A stretch of DNA of 40,550 nt from CAYNFQ01 sp964396715 (GCA_964396715.1 CAYNFQ010000010.1:1-40550); one strand, 5' to 3'; shown: positions 31,384-39,256, counted from the first letter of the stretch. The notes: generated from the sequence alone by a model not told the origin. Program-made: numbers and translations.

Positions 31384-32532
31384 TTACAATATCACCTCGA
31401 TATTGGCAACAGGTATTTGAATTTTCCTCCTGCTGGTTGCCACTGTTACCAAAACAGTATTTATGCCGGATGGTAAAAGTGTTGGCGAGGAATCAAGCGC
31501 TATTATTTTACCCTGCTCACCCAAAAATGAATTGCCGATAATCCTGACTTTCATGCCTTCCCTCACTTCCATTAAATCTTTGTCCCTGCTGTCCTTAAAA
31601 TCCGCCTCCGCTTCCAAGGGCGGCAGTCTGGTCTTTCTGACAATCTCCAAACTCTTTGACTCAAATGAAGGCAGGTTGATCACGGCCTTGTTCCCATCGA
31701 GCGCGACAAATTTCCCTTCGTATGATGAAAGAACCTCAAATATATCCTCACCGATGGGGATGGAACCAAATCCCTCGGTCACAACAATTGAGATGCCGAC
31801 ATCGTTATCAATTTTTTTAGGAAAAGTAATTCTGCCTCCGGCTATAGCTTGGTAATCTTTGGCATTAATCCCACCGGTAATGATCCCATTTACTCCCAAA
31901 GAAATGGCGGAGGAGATGGCGTCTTTAAAAATCAGGCTGCCTCCCACCAGAATATTTTCATCGAACTGACGCTCAATCATTAATTTATCTATCAAATCAT
32001 CCCGTTTGTTTAAGATATGCAGTATGCCATCCCTGAGTCCTCCCGAACCAAATATTCCGTAAATTCTACTCACCTGTGCCCTGAGAACAACAACCCCTCT
32101 TACCTCATCTATTGCCTCAACTATGCCAAAAACACCGGCCGGTAAAGGAGTTTTTTTAGGTAAAAATGTCATTCTCAGTTCACCGGTTGTGGGGTTTAAG
32201 AAATCCAAAACTCCATCTGTGGGAGAAATCACCAATCTTTTACCGCCAAAAATTGTACCGCTTTTAAAAGCCAGCAACTCACCGCGGTAAATCCTTTGGC
32301 CCAAACTTTTTGTCAAATATTTTTGAGCCTCAGGAGGAGGAACTGACAGCAGTTCGGATAAATTTATTTTTCTAAAACCTGAAGAAAGGGTGGCAACCCC
32401 AATGATCTCATCAGGTGAAACTTGCTGCCCTAAAGAGACATTCAGTTTCCCTTTTCCCCGCAGGGTTCTTTTAATCCTGATCACCTGATCTTTTGCTATT
32501 CTGAGTCTGCCTGCTGCGTATTGTGTATTCAT
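31384..32532 (-). CDS. Conserved hypothetical protein with KOW-like C-terminus
   Basis: 382 residues, mostly beta-rich. An N-terminal lipoyl/barrel-like stretch (GQQVSPDEIIGVA) is followed by two similar segments (GTIFGGKRLVISPTDGVLDF; LVGGSLIFKDAISSAISLGVNGIITGGI, in part). The C-terminus has REGMKVRIIGNSFLGEQGKI, a KOW-like motif of ribosome- or polymerase-associated proteins. I cannot name the family; it looks like a lineage-specific protein. No membrane helix. It is followed by a 219-residue protein on the same strand, so the pair may function together. Confidence 0.6.
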   Translation of the reverse strand: MNTQYAAGRLRIAKDQVIRIKRTLRGKGKLNVSLGQQVSPDEIIGVATLSSGFRKINLSELLSVPPPEAQKYLTKSLGQRIYRGELLAFKSGTIFGGKRLVISPTDGVLDFLNPTTGELRMTFLPKKTPLPAGVFGIVEAIDEVRGVVVLRAQVSRIYGIFGSGGLRDGILHILNKRDDLIDKLMIERQFDENILVGGSLIFKDAISSAISLGVNGIITGGINAKDYQAIAGGRITFPKKIDNDVGISIVVTEGFGSIPIGEDIFEVLSSYEGKFVALDGNKAVINLPSFESKSLEIVRKTRLPPLEAEADFKDSRDKDLMEVREGMKVRIIGNSFLGEQGKIIALDSSPTLLPSGINTVLVTVATSRRKIQIPVANIEVIL

Positions 32533-32601
32533 AATCGCTCTGCGATTACATCGCGTCGCTTCTTACTGCGAAGCAGGAGCTTTTGCTCATAACGCGATGC
32601 G

Positions 32602-33261
32602 TTATAAATTTCTTCCGTCAACCATCAGCCCCAACTTCCCTCCGTAAACTTCCAAAGCTGCCTCGTTTTTGCCTAAAAATTTTCCTTCTCTTAACTTGTA
32701 GGAAATTTGGCATCTGTCACCCGGACAAGCCAAAACCATCAGGCTGCCCTGGCGTATTTTATACACTTTGCCCAAGACCAATAAGTCCATCCAGTCCTCA
32801 TCCCCCCTAAACTGCGGGCGCAGTACAGATCCTGCTACCTCTTCCACATCCCCTGTTAATACAACTGTCCAAAGATCTGCAAACCAATCCTCTTTTTTTC
32901 TTGCCAAAACCAGCGCATCCACAAAAACCCAGACTAATTTGGGCAAATTTGGAATGAACTCTAAAAACCTTTGGGGTATGAGAATTTTCCGCAAAGTGAT
33001 ATTTAAGAATGGACCTAAACCCAATAACGTCTCTTTGGCAAGCTTGGGATTGTTTAACTTTAACGCTTCCCTTAAAATTGCCAAATCCACTCTCATATCC
33101 GGCTCGCTCAGCGGCAGTGATTTGGGGTATAAAATCTTATTTGCCAGGTAATTTTCCAGCTGTATTAAATTTGGCGTTGGTTTAAGCCAGAAAGCGATAT
33201 TTTCAATGGGGATTTGGTCTAAATTATCAAAGGTGTCAAAAAGGGCTGTAAACTTTGCCAT
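32602..33261 (-). CDS. Conserved hypothetical protein
   Basis: 219 residues, mixed helical/beta, no membrane helix or signal peptide. Distinctive segments: FDTFDNLDQIPIENIAFWLKP and LMVLACPGDRCQISYKLREG. No catalytic motif is seen. It lies directly before the gene at 31384-32532. The 69-bp gap between them (32533-32601) is a hairpin of CGATGCG/CGCATCG type (ATCGCGTCGC...GCGATGCGTT). ATG 33261 follows the rpsR stop by 28 bases. Confidence 0.5.
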   Translation of the reverse strand: MAKFTALFDTFDNLDQIPIENIAFWLKPTPNLIQLENYLANKILYPKSLPLSEPDMRVDLAILREALKLNNPKLAKETLLGLGPFLNITLRKILIPQRFLEFIPNLPKLVWVFVDALVLARKKEDWFADLWTVVLTGDVEEVAGSVLRPQFRGDEDWMDLLVLGKVYKIRQGSLMVLACPGDRCQISYKLREGKFLGKNEAALEVYGGKLGLMVDGRNL

Positions 33262-33288
33262 GGCAGGGTATTTTGCAACTTAATAATA

Positions 33289-33594
33289 CTAAACCTTGGG
33301 TACGAATGGAAGAAGTGAAAGGTGGCGGGCGTATTTGATGTGCTTGGCAACAGCCCGCTGGTGTTTTGCACAAATACCGCTTCTAACTTTGGGCAAGATT
33401 TTGCTTCGGTCAGTTAAGAAACGTTTTAAGGTTGCTATGTCTGTATAGGAAGGACTTTTGCTATTTTGACAAAATAAACAGCCTCTTTTTGTCCTGCCTT
33501 CTTTGGGTTGCTCCAAAACCTCTTGTTCGTTCTCGATTTTCGGTGTTGAGGCTTTTGCAATCACCTTTCTGGTAATCTTTCTTTTTTCTGCCAT
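33289..33594 (-). CDS. rpsR: Ribosomal protein bS18
   Basis: 101 residues. The N-terminal 35 residues are a charged extension; then GCLFCQNSK, YTDIATLKRFLTDRSKILP, SGICAKHQRAVAKHIKYARHLSLLPFV, the complete bS18 signature. The cysteines could bind zinc (C+ type). Third gene of rpsF-ssb-rpsR. Confidence 0.95.
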   Translation of the reverse strand: MAEKRKITRKVIAKASTPKIENEQEVLEQPKEGRTKRGCLFCQNSKSPSYTDIATLKRFLTDRSKILPKVRSGICAKHQRAVAKHIKYARHLSLLPFVPKV

Positions 33595-33617
33595 TGGGAA
33601 ATTATATAGTGTTTAGC

Positions 33618-34169
33618 TTAGAAGGGCAAGTCTTCGTCGCCTACTTCTTCTGTGGGAGCAGCAGGAGCGTCTTTTTCTTTGGCTTTTTCACCCTTTTCTT
33701 CCAGCTTATTCTTTTTCTCTTCCTCCGGCTCTTTCTTGTCCTCCAGCTTATCCGCGGATGACTCTTTCGCTTCCTCAACTACAGGTACTGCGGAAGGCGG
33801 AACTTCTTCTGCTGGAATATAGTCTCCTGTTACCACCTTAGGGGTCAGTAAAATCATATCCTCAATAACAATTTCGGTTGTTTGTCTGCTGATCCCGTCT
33901 TGTCCTTCCCAGGATCTGGTTTGCAATCTGCCGGAAATGAAAACTCTATTACCTTTTTTTAACAGCTGATTGCAAAGCTCAGCCAGCTTATTCCAGGCCA
34001 CTAACCTGTGGAAATCCACCTCTTCTTTTTTCTCACCTTCAGAAACATAGGTGCGGTTGGTAGCCATGCCAAAAGTACAAACCGCGGCACCATTGGGGGT
34101 AAACCTCAGTTCCGGATCTCTTGTTAAATTACCTATTAGCTCTACTCTATTCCAGGATCTGCTCGCCAT
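33618..34169 (-). CDS. ssb: Single-stranded DNA-binding protein
   Basis: 183 residues. Residues 1-110 are an OB fold (WNRVELIGNLTRDPELRFTP, GKRVFISGRLQTRSWE-like KGNRVFISGRLQTRSW). A long Lys/Glu-rich linker follows and the conserved acidic tip reads DEDLPF, which recruits repair and replication partners. It lies between rpsF and rpsR, the common arrangement. Confidence 0.95.
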   Translation of the reverse strand: MASRSWNRVELIGNLTRDPELRFTPNGAAVCTFGMATNRTYVSEGEKKEEVDFHRLVAWNKLAELCNQLLKKGNRVFISGRLQTRSWEGQDGISRQTTEIVIEDMILLTPKVVTGDYIPAEEVPPSAVPVVEEAKESSADKLEDKKEPEEEKKNKLEEKGEKAKEKDAPAAPTEEVGDEDLPF

Positions 34170-34177
34170 ATTTTCTA

Positions 34178-34247
34178 GGGTAAAGCGTTAACGGGAAAGG
34201 GTGAAGTATTTTCCTTCTTTACCCTTTACGCTTTCCCCTTTACCCTT
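34178..34247. repeat. Polypurine minisatellite hairpin between ssb and rpsF
   Basis: GGGTAAAGCG...GGGAAAGGG on the left and CCCTTTACGCTTTCCCC on the right fold on each other. The right side is coding and supplies the C-terminus of bS6 (RVKGKA). The same sequence family is read in frame in yebC and pepN. Confidence 0.65.
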
Positions 34248-34519
34248 ACTAAAAGATGTCGCAAAATATCTTCTTCTAACTTTAAACTTTTGTCAAGACC
34301 CCTGGCATTTTTAGGATCAGCTGCTAATTCATAGTGGGCATAAAAACCTCTGGTTTGTCGCTTTATCGGATAAACCAAATCTCTAACTCCCCATAAATCT
34401 TCTTTTTCGACTTTACCCTGATCGCTGATGAGTTTTTTTACTATACCATCCACCAATGCTGTTCTTTCCTTCTCTTCCAAATCCGGCTTTAAAACCAAAG
34501 TTAAATAATAATTGTTCAT
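34226..34519 (-). CDS. rpsF: Ribosomal protein bS6
   Basis: 97 residues: NNYYLTLVLKPDLEEKERTAL, DLWGVRDLVYPIKRQTRGFYAHYEL, LKLEEDILRHLLVR are family hallmarks. First gene of rpsF-ssb-rpsR. Its C-terminal VKGKA is encoded by a repeat. Promoter at 34528-34557. Confidence 0.95.
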   Translation of the reverse strand: MNNYYLTLVLKPDLEEKERTALVDGIVKKLISDQGKVEKEDLWGVRDLVYPIKRQTRGFYAHYELAADPKNARGLDKSLKLEEDILRHLLVRVKGKA

Positions 34520-34527
34520 AGCAAGTT

Positions 34528-34557
34528 ATTCTACCTCAATTCGATAAAAAATTTCAA
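34528..34557 (-). promoter_or_regulatory. Promoter of rpsF-ssb-rpsR
   Basis: Minus strand TTGAAA (34557-34552), 18-base spacer, TAGAAT (34533-34528), 8 bases from the ATG. Confidence 0.6.
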
Positions 34558-34639
34558 GATTAAGTTTACTTCTTGACTGGTCCAGATTTTTTGTTAACAT
34601 TTTTAACAATTACCAATTTGCACTATAGGTTTAATATGA

Positions 34640-34645
34640 TATAAT
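34640..34645 (+). promoter_or_regulatory. -10 box, leaderless gene
   Basis: TATAAT whose predicted start point coincides with ATG 34653; TTTGCA/TTGCAC at about 34617-34623 is the possible -35. Confidence 0.55.
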
Positions 34646-34652
34646 GTTTGAT

Positions 34653-35147
34653 ATGACAGTCTATAAGGAAGCAGTCTCATCATCTAAAACTGGGGAGCTT
34701 ACCAGAAGATTTGGCGGTACAGATGATTATTCCATTACTCCCTTATTTGCACTTGATACCCCAAAACAAGCAATACCTGATAATTTAGCCGCTCTTTTAA
34801 CTAATCAAGAGTACCCTTTAGTAAGGAAGTTTTATCAAAAGATAGGTCCCGCTATAGCAATCATAGATCAAAACTACAGTGATGCCACCCTGGAAGATAG
34901 AGTGAATGCTTTCATTGGTTTACTGTTTACAGTTGGATTTCATACTAGTGATACAAAACCAACAGGTCACAGAAATAATACAGCTGAAAGAAGCTTAAGC
35001 AGTCTAGCTGCACTGTTTTCTTTATCTGTTAAACAAGTTTCTCTCAGAAGAAATGCTGTCATCGATAATGCCAGATTTGGAATACATATTGAGTATATGG
35101 AAGCAGACTATTTAGCTCGATTAAAAAAGTCGCCAAAACAAAAATAA
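34653..35147 (+). CDS. Hypothetical protein with HTH-like segment
   Basis: 164 residues from ATG 34653; an ATG at 34644 overlaps the -10 box and is discounted. The C-terminal half (NTAERSLSSLAALFSLSVKQVSLRRNAVID, in part) looks like a helix-turn-helix, suggesting DNA binding; no family is recognised. It ends one base before the displaced ychF 3' end on the other strand. Confidence 0.5.
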   Translation: MTVYKEAVSSSKTGELTRRFGGTDDYSITPLFALDTPKQAIPDNLAALLTNQEYPLVRKFYQKIGPAIAIIDQNYSDATLEDRVNAFIGLLFTVGFHTSDTKPTGHRNNTAERSLSSLAALFSLSVKQVSLRRNAVIDNARFGIHIEYMEADYLARLKKSPKQK

Positions 35148-35265
35148 TTAAGACCCTACTAAAAACTCTACTACATCTCCATCCTGCATGACATAATCTT
35201 TTCCTTCTATTTTACCCAACCTTTGGATTTTGCAGAAACGTGTGATCCTGCTTCAATCTCTGTTA
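35148..35265 (-). pseudogene. Displaced copy of the ychF 3' end
   Basis: Allowing one missing A in a run at about 35207-35213, the minus strand reads IEAGSHVSAKSKGWVK/IEGKDYVMQDGDVVEFLVGS then TAA. The intact YchF ends IEADSHVAAKSKGL...EGKDYIMRDGDVVEFLVGN. Twenty-six consecutive bases (ACTAAAAACTCTACTACATC and six more) are identical in both. It is a second, diverged copy of the C-terminal TGS-domain coding sequence. Confidence 0.85.
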
Positions 35266-36121
35266 GGCTGTTAGGGAAACTATTTTGTCTAAAATAAGGC
35301 AGCTTACTGACAGTTTCTACTTGGGCCAATGCAGCAAAAATTTCCTCTGGATGTTTAATCTCCACTACCCCTAATCTTCCTTCAGGCCTTTTTTCTATAT
35401 GAAACCTGCCTAATGGAATACCTAAATGCCTTTCACAATTCCTGTAGATACTCTCAAGCTGCTGGGGATTATCCAGGGACAATCTGTCTTTTGCATCAAG
35501 TAATTTTATTACCATAAGACCAAGCAGGAAAGGAGGATATCTCAAGTGGGATAAAAGTATGGAACTTCCCACACTTCCCTCTTCTAAAAGAAAAGCAAAA
35601 GTACCATTATCCAAATATATCCTGGTCTTTTTTCTTATTCTGCTTCCCTGTGTTTCAGATCCTCTAACTTCCCCCCATTTGCCAAAAGTCGCTCTAAGCA
35701 GAGTGTGTTTTCTATTATCAGCAGATTCAGTTCCTACTGTGACATACCTATGCCCTGACCAATTGAGTGAATGAAACTCCAACCTCCCTAAAGATAAACC
35801 TCTGAAAAAAGCTGCTTCATTATCAGGTAAAGATTCCTTTCTGGCTTGAGGTAAGGGAATAGCTTGCAGCTTCTCCTTTCTAATGATCTCGTCTAATGTT
35901 CTTTGAGACAGCTGAAAAGTTGAAGATAATTCCTGAACAGATGGCCTTTTTCCACGAAGAAAAGTTAACCATTTAATTTGTTCAACCACTTGCGCTTGTT
36001 TAAATCTTTCTTGAACTTGAATAGCAGCTCTGCTTAATTTTGGATCTCCTTTAAAATGGGCTGCTTCCTCTTCTGTAAAAGGAGGGAATTCTTCTGTTCT
36101 AAACTCTCTCGGCCGGCCCAT
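35207..36121 (-). CDS. HTH protein with LAGLIDADG-like region, fused to the displaced ychF end
   Basis: 304 residues. Residues about 55-85 form an HTH (RPSVQELSSTFQLSQRTLDEII). Residues about 105-230 (AAFFRGLSLGRLEFHSLNWS, then YLDNGTFAFLLEEGSVGSSILL and PFLLGLMVIKLLDAKDRLSL) resemble in layout a LAGLIDADG homing-endonuclease/WhiA-type domain, though the acidic catalytic residue of LAGLIDADG is not clear. The last 17 residues are YchF sequence. A promoter TTGATT (36158-36153) - 16 - TACACT (36136-36131) lies upstream. The endonuclease assignment is tentative. Confidence 0.45.
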   Translation of the reverse strand: MGRPREFRTEEFPPFTEEEAAHFKGDPKLSRAAIQVQERFKQAQVVEQIKWLTFLRGKRPSVQELSSTFQLSQRTLDEIIRKEKLQAIPLPQARKESLPDNEAAFFRGLSLGRLEFHSLNWSGHRYVTVGTESADNRKHTLLRATFGKWGEVRGSETQGSRIRKKTRIYLDNGTFAFLLEEGSVGSSILLSHLRYPPFLLGLMVIKLLDAKDRLSLDNPQQLESIYRNCERHLGIPLGRFHIEKRPEGRLGVVEIKHPEEIFAALAQVETVSKLPYFRQNSFPNSLTEIEAGSHVSAKSKGWVK

Positions 36122-36207
36122 ATTAAAGTGAGTGTAACATTCTCCCTAAAAAAATCAAGATAATTCTTAGCCTGGGGGCCAAATACCCTCAACAACCAGA
36201 ATTGCAA

Positions 36208-37338
36208 TTAATTACCCACTAAAAACTCTACTACATCTCCATCTCTCATAATATAATCTTTTCCTTCAGTTCTGATTAAGCCTTTTGATTTAGCAGCCAC
36301 ATGGGAATCGGCTTCGATTAGTTTTTCATATGCCACCACTTCTGCTCTGATGAATTTTTTTTCAAAATCAGTATGGATTACTCCTGCAGCCTGGGGGGCT
36401 TTGGTGCCATTTTTTATGGTCCAGGCTCTGACTTCTTTTTTTCCGGCTGTTAAAAAGGAAATTAAACCTAATAGTGTGTAGACCTTTTTAATAAGCCGCT
36501 CCAACCCTGTCTCCTCAATCCCCATCTCTTTCAAATAATCTAATCTTTCTGCCTCATCTAAATCAGCCAATTCTTCCTCCAGTTTTGCAGATATAATTAA
36601 TGCAGTTTCATTACGTTCTCGGTCGAGAACTTTTTGATCATATTCCTGCTCCCCTACATTGTAAACAAAAAGCACAGGTTTTATGGAAAGCAGGGGTAAG
36701 GTATTAAACCATTTTTCTAATCTTTCTCCTACCTGATATTTTCCAGGAATGCTACCAGAATCCAGCTCTTCTTTTATCCTGTTCAAAATATCTAACTGTT
36801 CTTTTTCTAAAGTTTTATCTAAAACAAGTTTTTCCAAAACCTGCAGATCAGCTAAGCCTAATTCTGTCTCCACTGTCAGTTTGTCTTCATCGGGAGAAAC
36901 AGATCCTTCTCTGACCACATCAATATCCCCAAAATCCCTAAGTACATGCACAATAGCATCCACTTCCCTAATATGAGACAAAAACTGATTTCCCAAACCT
37001 GCACCAGTTGCTGCTCCCTTTACTAAGCCAGCTATATCTACAAATTCCACAACTGCTGGGACTAAAGGTGGTAAGTATTTTTGTACCTCCACCCCAGGGG
37101 TGTCATCCTGAACTTGTTTCAGGATCTCCTGAGGAATCATGTTTTCTTCTTTGGCCACCAACCAAGCCAATTTGACCAATCTCTCATCCGGCACAGCCAC
37201 CACCCCCACATTTGGCTCAACTGTGGCAAAAGGATAATTGGCAGACAAAGCCACTCTTTTTTTCAAAAGTGCATTAAAAAGTGTGGATTTTCCAACGTTT
37301 GGCAATCCAACAATCCCGACTTTCAGTCCAGAACCCAT
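36208..37338 (-). CDS. ychF: Ribosome-binding ATPase YchF (Obg family)
   Basis: 376 residues. G1 GLPNVGKSTLFNALL, G3 FVDIAGLVKGA, the NxxE (NVGE) that gives ATP preference, and a C-terminal TGS domain (AWTIKNGTKAPQAAGVIHTD). The segment QEILKQVQDD is foreign and comes from an in-frame palindrome (37105-37125). Strong AAAGGAGG precedes the ATG. Promoter TTGTAT (37393-37388) - 17 - TATTTT (37370-37365). Two partial ychF copies flank it. Confidence 0.95.
   Translation of the reverse strand: MGSGLKVGIVGLPNVGKSTLFNALLKKRVALSANYPFATVEPNVGVVAVPDERLVKLAWLVAKEENMIPQEILKQVQDDTPGVEVQKYLPPLVPAVVEFVDIAGLVKGAATGAGLGNQFLSHIREVDAIVHVLRDFGDIDVVREGSVSPDEDKLTVETELGLADLQVLEKLVLDKTLEKEQLDILNRIKEELDSGSIPGKYQVGERLEKWFNTLPLLSIKPVLFVYNVGEQEYDQKVLDRERNETALIISAKLEEELADLDEAERLDYLKEMGIEETGLERLIKKVYTLLGLISFLTAGKKEVRAWTIKNGTKAPQAAGVIHTDFEKKFIRAEVVAYEKLIEADSHVAAKSKGLIRTEGKDYIMRDGDVVEFLVGN
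37105..37125. repeat. ATCCTGAA palindrome read in frame in ychF
   Basis: ATCCTGAA-CTTGT-TTCAGGAT, encoding EILKQVQDD in a loop of the G domain. Confidence 0.85.
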
Positions 37339-37359
37339 TATTTTGTGCCTCCTTTCTAA

Positions 37360-37393
37360 TTGACAAAATACCTATAAATAAGCTATGATACAA
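37360..37393. promoter_or_regulatory. Face-to-face overlapping promoters
   Basis: Plus strand: TTGACA (37360-37365), 18, TATGAT (37384-37389), driving the candidate small RNA. Minus strand: TTGTAT (37393-37388), 17, TATTTT (37370-37365), driving ychF. Each -35 overlaps the other's -10, so they should exclude one another. Confidence 0.5.
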
Positions 37394-37395
37394 AT

Positions 37396-37456
37396 ATCAC
37401 TAGGGAGAAACGAACAATAGACTGCGTGTCTATTTGCAACGCCTCCCATTTTTATT
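37396..37456 (+). ncRNA. Candidate structured small RNA
   Basis: After the plus-strand promoter, GGGAG (37403-37407) pairs with CTCCC (37443-37447), enclosing a perfect hairpin ATAGAC-TGCGT-GTCTAT (37417-37433). ATTTTTATT follows as a terminator-like tail. No ORF is present; the rest of the 37457-37709 gap holds only the ychF fragment and AT-rich sequence. Confidence 0.4.
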
Positions 37457-37572
37457 GCTTATATTCAACCTTGTCCCTAAATTTAAGTTTTGGCTATCAA
37501 TAAAAGCATAAATTTTTATTTTATGAGATTTTTGCTTCATTGGATAAGTATAGAGTAAAAAAGCTAAAATTC

Positions 37573-37628
37573 AAGGATAATTGGCAGAGAGTGCCATTCC
37601 CTTTTTCAAAAGAGCATTAAATAAACCA
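37573..37628 (-). pseudogene. Fragment of a second ychF 5' region
   Basis: The minus strand reads GLFNALLKKGMALSANYP, against STLFNALLKKRVALSANYP of the intact gene; AAGGATAATTGGCAG and CATTAAA are shared at DNA level. Sequence on both sides is not YchF. Confidence 0.75.
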
Positions 37629-37709
37629 GCTTCCCACTTGGAATGTGGGAATGTATTTCAGACAAAATAGCACCCTCTGCAAACCCTAAATCCACCACCT
37701 CCAAAAACT

Positions 37710-38162
37710 TTAATTCAGAAACACTATTGCCAAATTCAGGAACGTTGCAAAGGAAACCCAAGCAAGATATGGCCAAAGCAACCGGGAAGCCAATTTATTA
37801 ATTTTAGAGAAAGCTTTAATGGTTAAAACAATTGCTACCCATAAAGCTATTATATTTACAAAAGCTAGCATGGGATTTTTCATTCCAAAAAATATCATTG
37901 ACCAGATTGCATTTAAAATAAGCTGAATCCAGAAAACAGTAGGGATAGACTTCTTTGTCCAAACCAGATACAAAGAAATTCCCATTAAGATATAAAGAAT
38001 TGTCCAAACATGTCCAAAAATCCAGTTTGGTGGAGAAAAGAAGGGTTTATTTAAAGCTGCATACCAATCCGGAATTGCGGAAACTGTAAAAAATGAACCT
38101 ATTATCCCCGCTCCTAAACAAATACCAATTGACAGAAGCAACTTTGGAATATTAACGGGCAT
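37710..38162 (-). CDS. TspO/MBR-family membrane protein
   Basis: 150 residues, five helices. WYAALNKPFFSPPNWIFGHVWTILYILMG (in part), LNAIWSMIFFG and PYLAWVSFATFLNLAI are the TspO hallmarks. It binds porphyrins, sterols or related ligands; the physiological role in bacteria is debated. It lies between the ychF fragment and a toxin-antitoxin pair, in an accessory stretch. Confidence 0.92.
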   Translation of the reverse strand: MPVNIPKLLLSIGICLGAGIIGSFFTVSAIPDWYAALNKPFFSPPNWIFGHVWTILYILMGISLYLVWTKKSIPTVFWIQLILNAIWSMIFFGMKNPMLAFVNIIALWVAIVLTIKAFSKINKLASRLLWPYLAWVSFATFLNLAIVFLN

Positions 38163-38191
38163 ACTTTTAGTATATCAGGTAAAATAAATTT

Positions 38192-38551
38192 ATGGATGAA
38201 GGATGGTCAGTTGAAACGTATGAGTCTCCAGGTAGAGAAAAACCCGTTGATAAGTTTATAAAATCACTGGATGCTAGCGCCCAAGAAAAATTTTTAAGAA
38301 TGCTAGATTATCTTGCAGAGTTTGGATTAGAAGGAGTTTATCAACATACTAAAAAACTAAAAGGCACTTCACTTTGGGAGCTTCGTATATTAGGAGCAAC
38401 CAACATCCGTATTTTCTATATAACAATAACTGGAAAAGTGATCCTTTTGCTCCATGGATTTAAGAAAAAGTCACAAAAAACTCCTTTTAAAGAAATCACT
38501 ACTGCAAAAAAGCGTTTAGAGGAATACCAATCTAGAAAAATTAGTAATTGA
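38192..38551 (+). CDS. higB: HigB/Gp49-like RelE-fold toxin
   Basis: 119 residues: KPVDKFIKSLD...AQEKFLRMLDYLAEFG, KKLKGTSLWELRI...NIRIFYI and ILLLHGFKKKSQKTP follow the HigB/DUF891 pattern of ribosome-dependent mRNA interferases. The antitoxin gene follows, the reversed order typical of higBA. Its stop codon overlaps the -35 of the antitoxin promoter. Confidence 0.88.
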   Translation: MDEGWSVETYESPGREKPVDKFIKSLDASAQEKFLRMLDYLAEFGLEGVYQHTKKLKGTSLWELRILGATNIRIFYITITGKVILLLHGFKKKSQKTPFKEITTAKKRLEEYQSRKISN

Positions 38552-38577
38552 CAGATATCGCAAAATTGCGATATAAT
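38548..38577 (+). promoter_or_regulatory. higA promoter with internal operator palindrome
   Basis: TTGACA (38548-38553), 18-base spacer, TATAAT (38572-38577), 6 bases before ATG 38584. The spacer is filled by ATATCGCAA-AA-TTGCGATAT (38555-38574), a likely HigA binding site allowing autorepression of antitoxin synthesis independent of the toxin. Confidence 0.75.
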
Positions 38578-38583
38578 TAAAAT

Positions 38584-38856
38584 ATGAGTAATTGGAAAGA
38601 TCTAAGAAAAGAATTGCTAAAAGACCCTGAAGTCAAAAGACTTTATGAGGAATCACAACCCGAATACGAAATAGCACGGGCTCTTATTCGTGCAAGAATA
38701 GACAATAAAATTACTCAAAAAGAACTGGCAAAAAGGATGAATACAACTCAATCCGTTATATCCAGAGTTGAGCAAGCCAGGACAAGTCCATCTATTTCTT
38801 TTCTTAAAAGACTTGCATCAGCACTAAATACCACACTTCAAGTTCAATTTAAGTAA
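38584..38856 (+). CDS. higA: HigA-like XRE-family antitoxin
   Basis: 90 residues with a C-terminal HTH: ITQKELAKRMNTTQSVISRVEQARTSPSISFLKRLASAL (in part). The N-terminal part (WKDLRKELLKDPEVKRLYEE) probably wraps the toxin. It has its own promoter at 38548-38577. Confidence 0.9.
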   Translation: MSNWKDLRKELLKDPEVKRLYEESQPEYEIARALIRARIDNKITQKELAKRMNTTQSVISRVEQARTSPSISFLKRLASALNTTLQVQFK

Positions 38857-38950
38857 ATTATTTCTCAACTTTGCACTTTTAACTTTTCACTTTTGTACTT
38901 AAATCCCCCCCACCTCCAAAAACTCTAAAAATTTAATTCTTGAAAAATAA

Positions 38951-39256
38951 TTAAGAAATTCTTGATATTAAACTGGCTAACAAAATAAAAATGATAACAA
39001 CAATGAACCAACTTATGAAATCTTTAAAACTTGCTGGATTAGGTTTTTCTTCACCACTCCAAATTGCTATTCCCTTTGCAATAAATAACAATAGAGTCTT
39101 TCCACCATCCCATAAAAACCAGGATAATCCATAAGAAATTAAAAGTGCTAATAATACATCAGTTAAGGAATAGGAATAATTGGAAAATAAATCTGAATAC
39201 CAAATTCTAGTTAGAATAGCTGCAGTAAAAAGGAAGATAAAATATTTTTTCTTCAT
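38951..39256 (-). CDS. Small multi-helix membrane protein
   Basis: 101 residues with three hydrophobic helices (YFIFLFTAAILTRIW; LLALLISYGLSWFLW; FIVVIIFILLASLI). No family is recognised. The downstream stretch (38901-38939) resembles the sequence after the tspO stop (37688-37716). Confidence 0.5.
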   Translation of the reverse strand: MKKKYFIFLFTAAILTRIWYSDLFSNYSYSLTDVLLALLISYGLSWFLWDGGKTLLLFIAKGIAIWSGEEKPNPASFKDFISWFIVVIIFILLASLISRIS

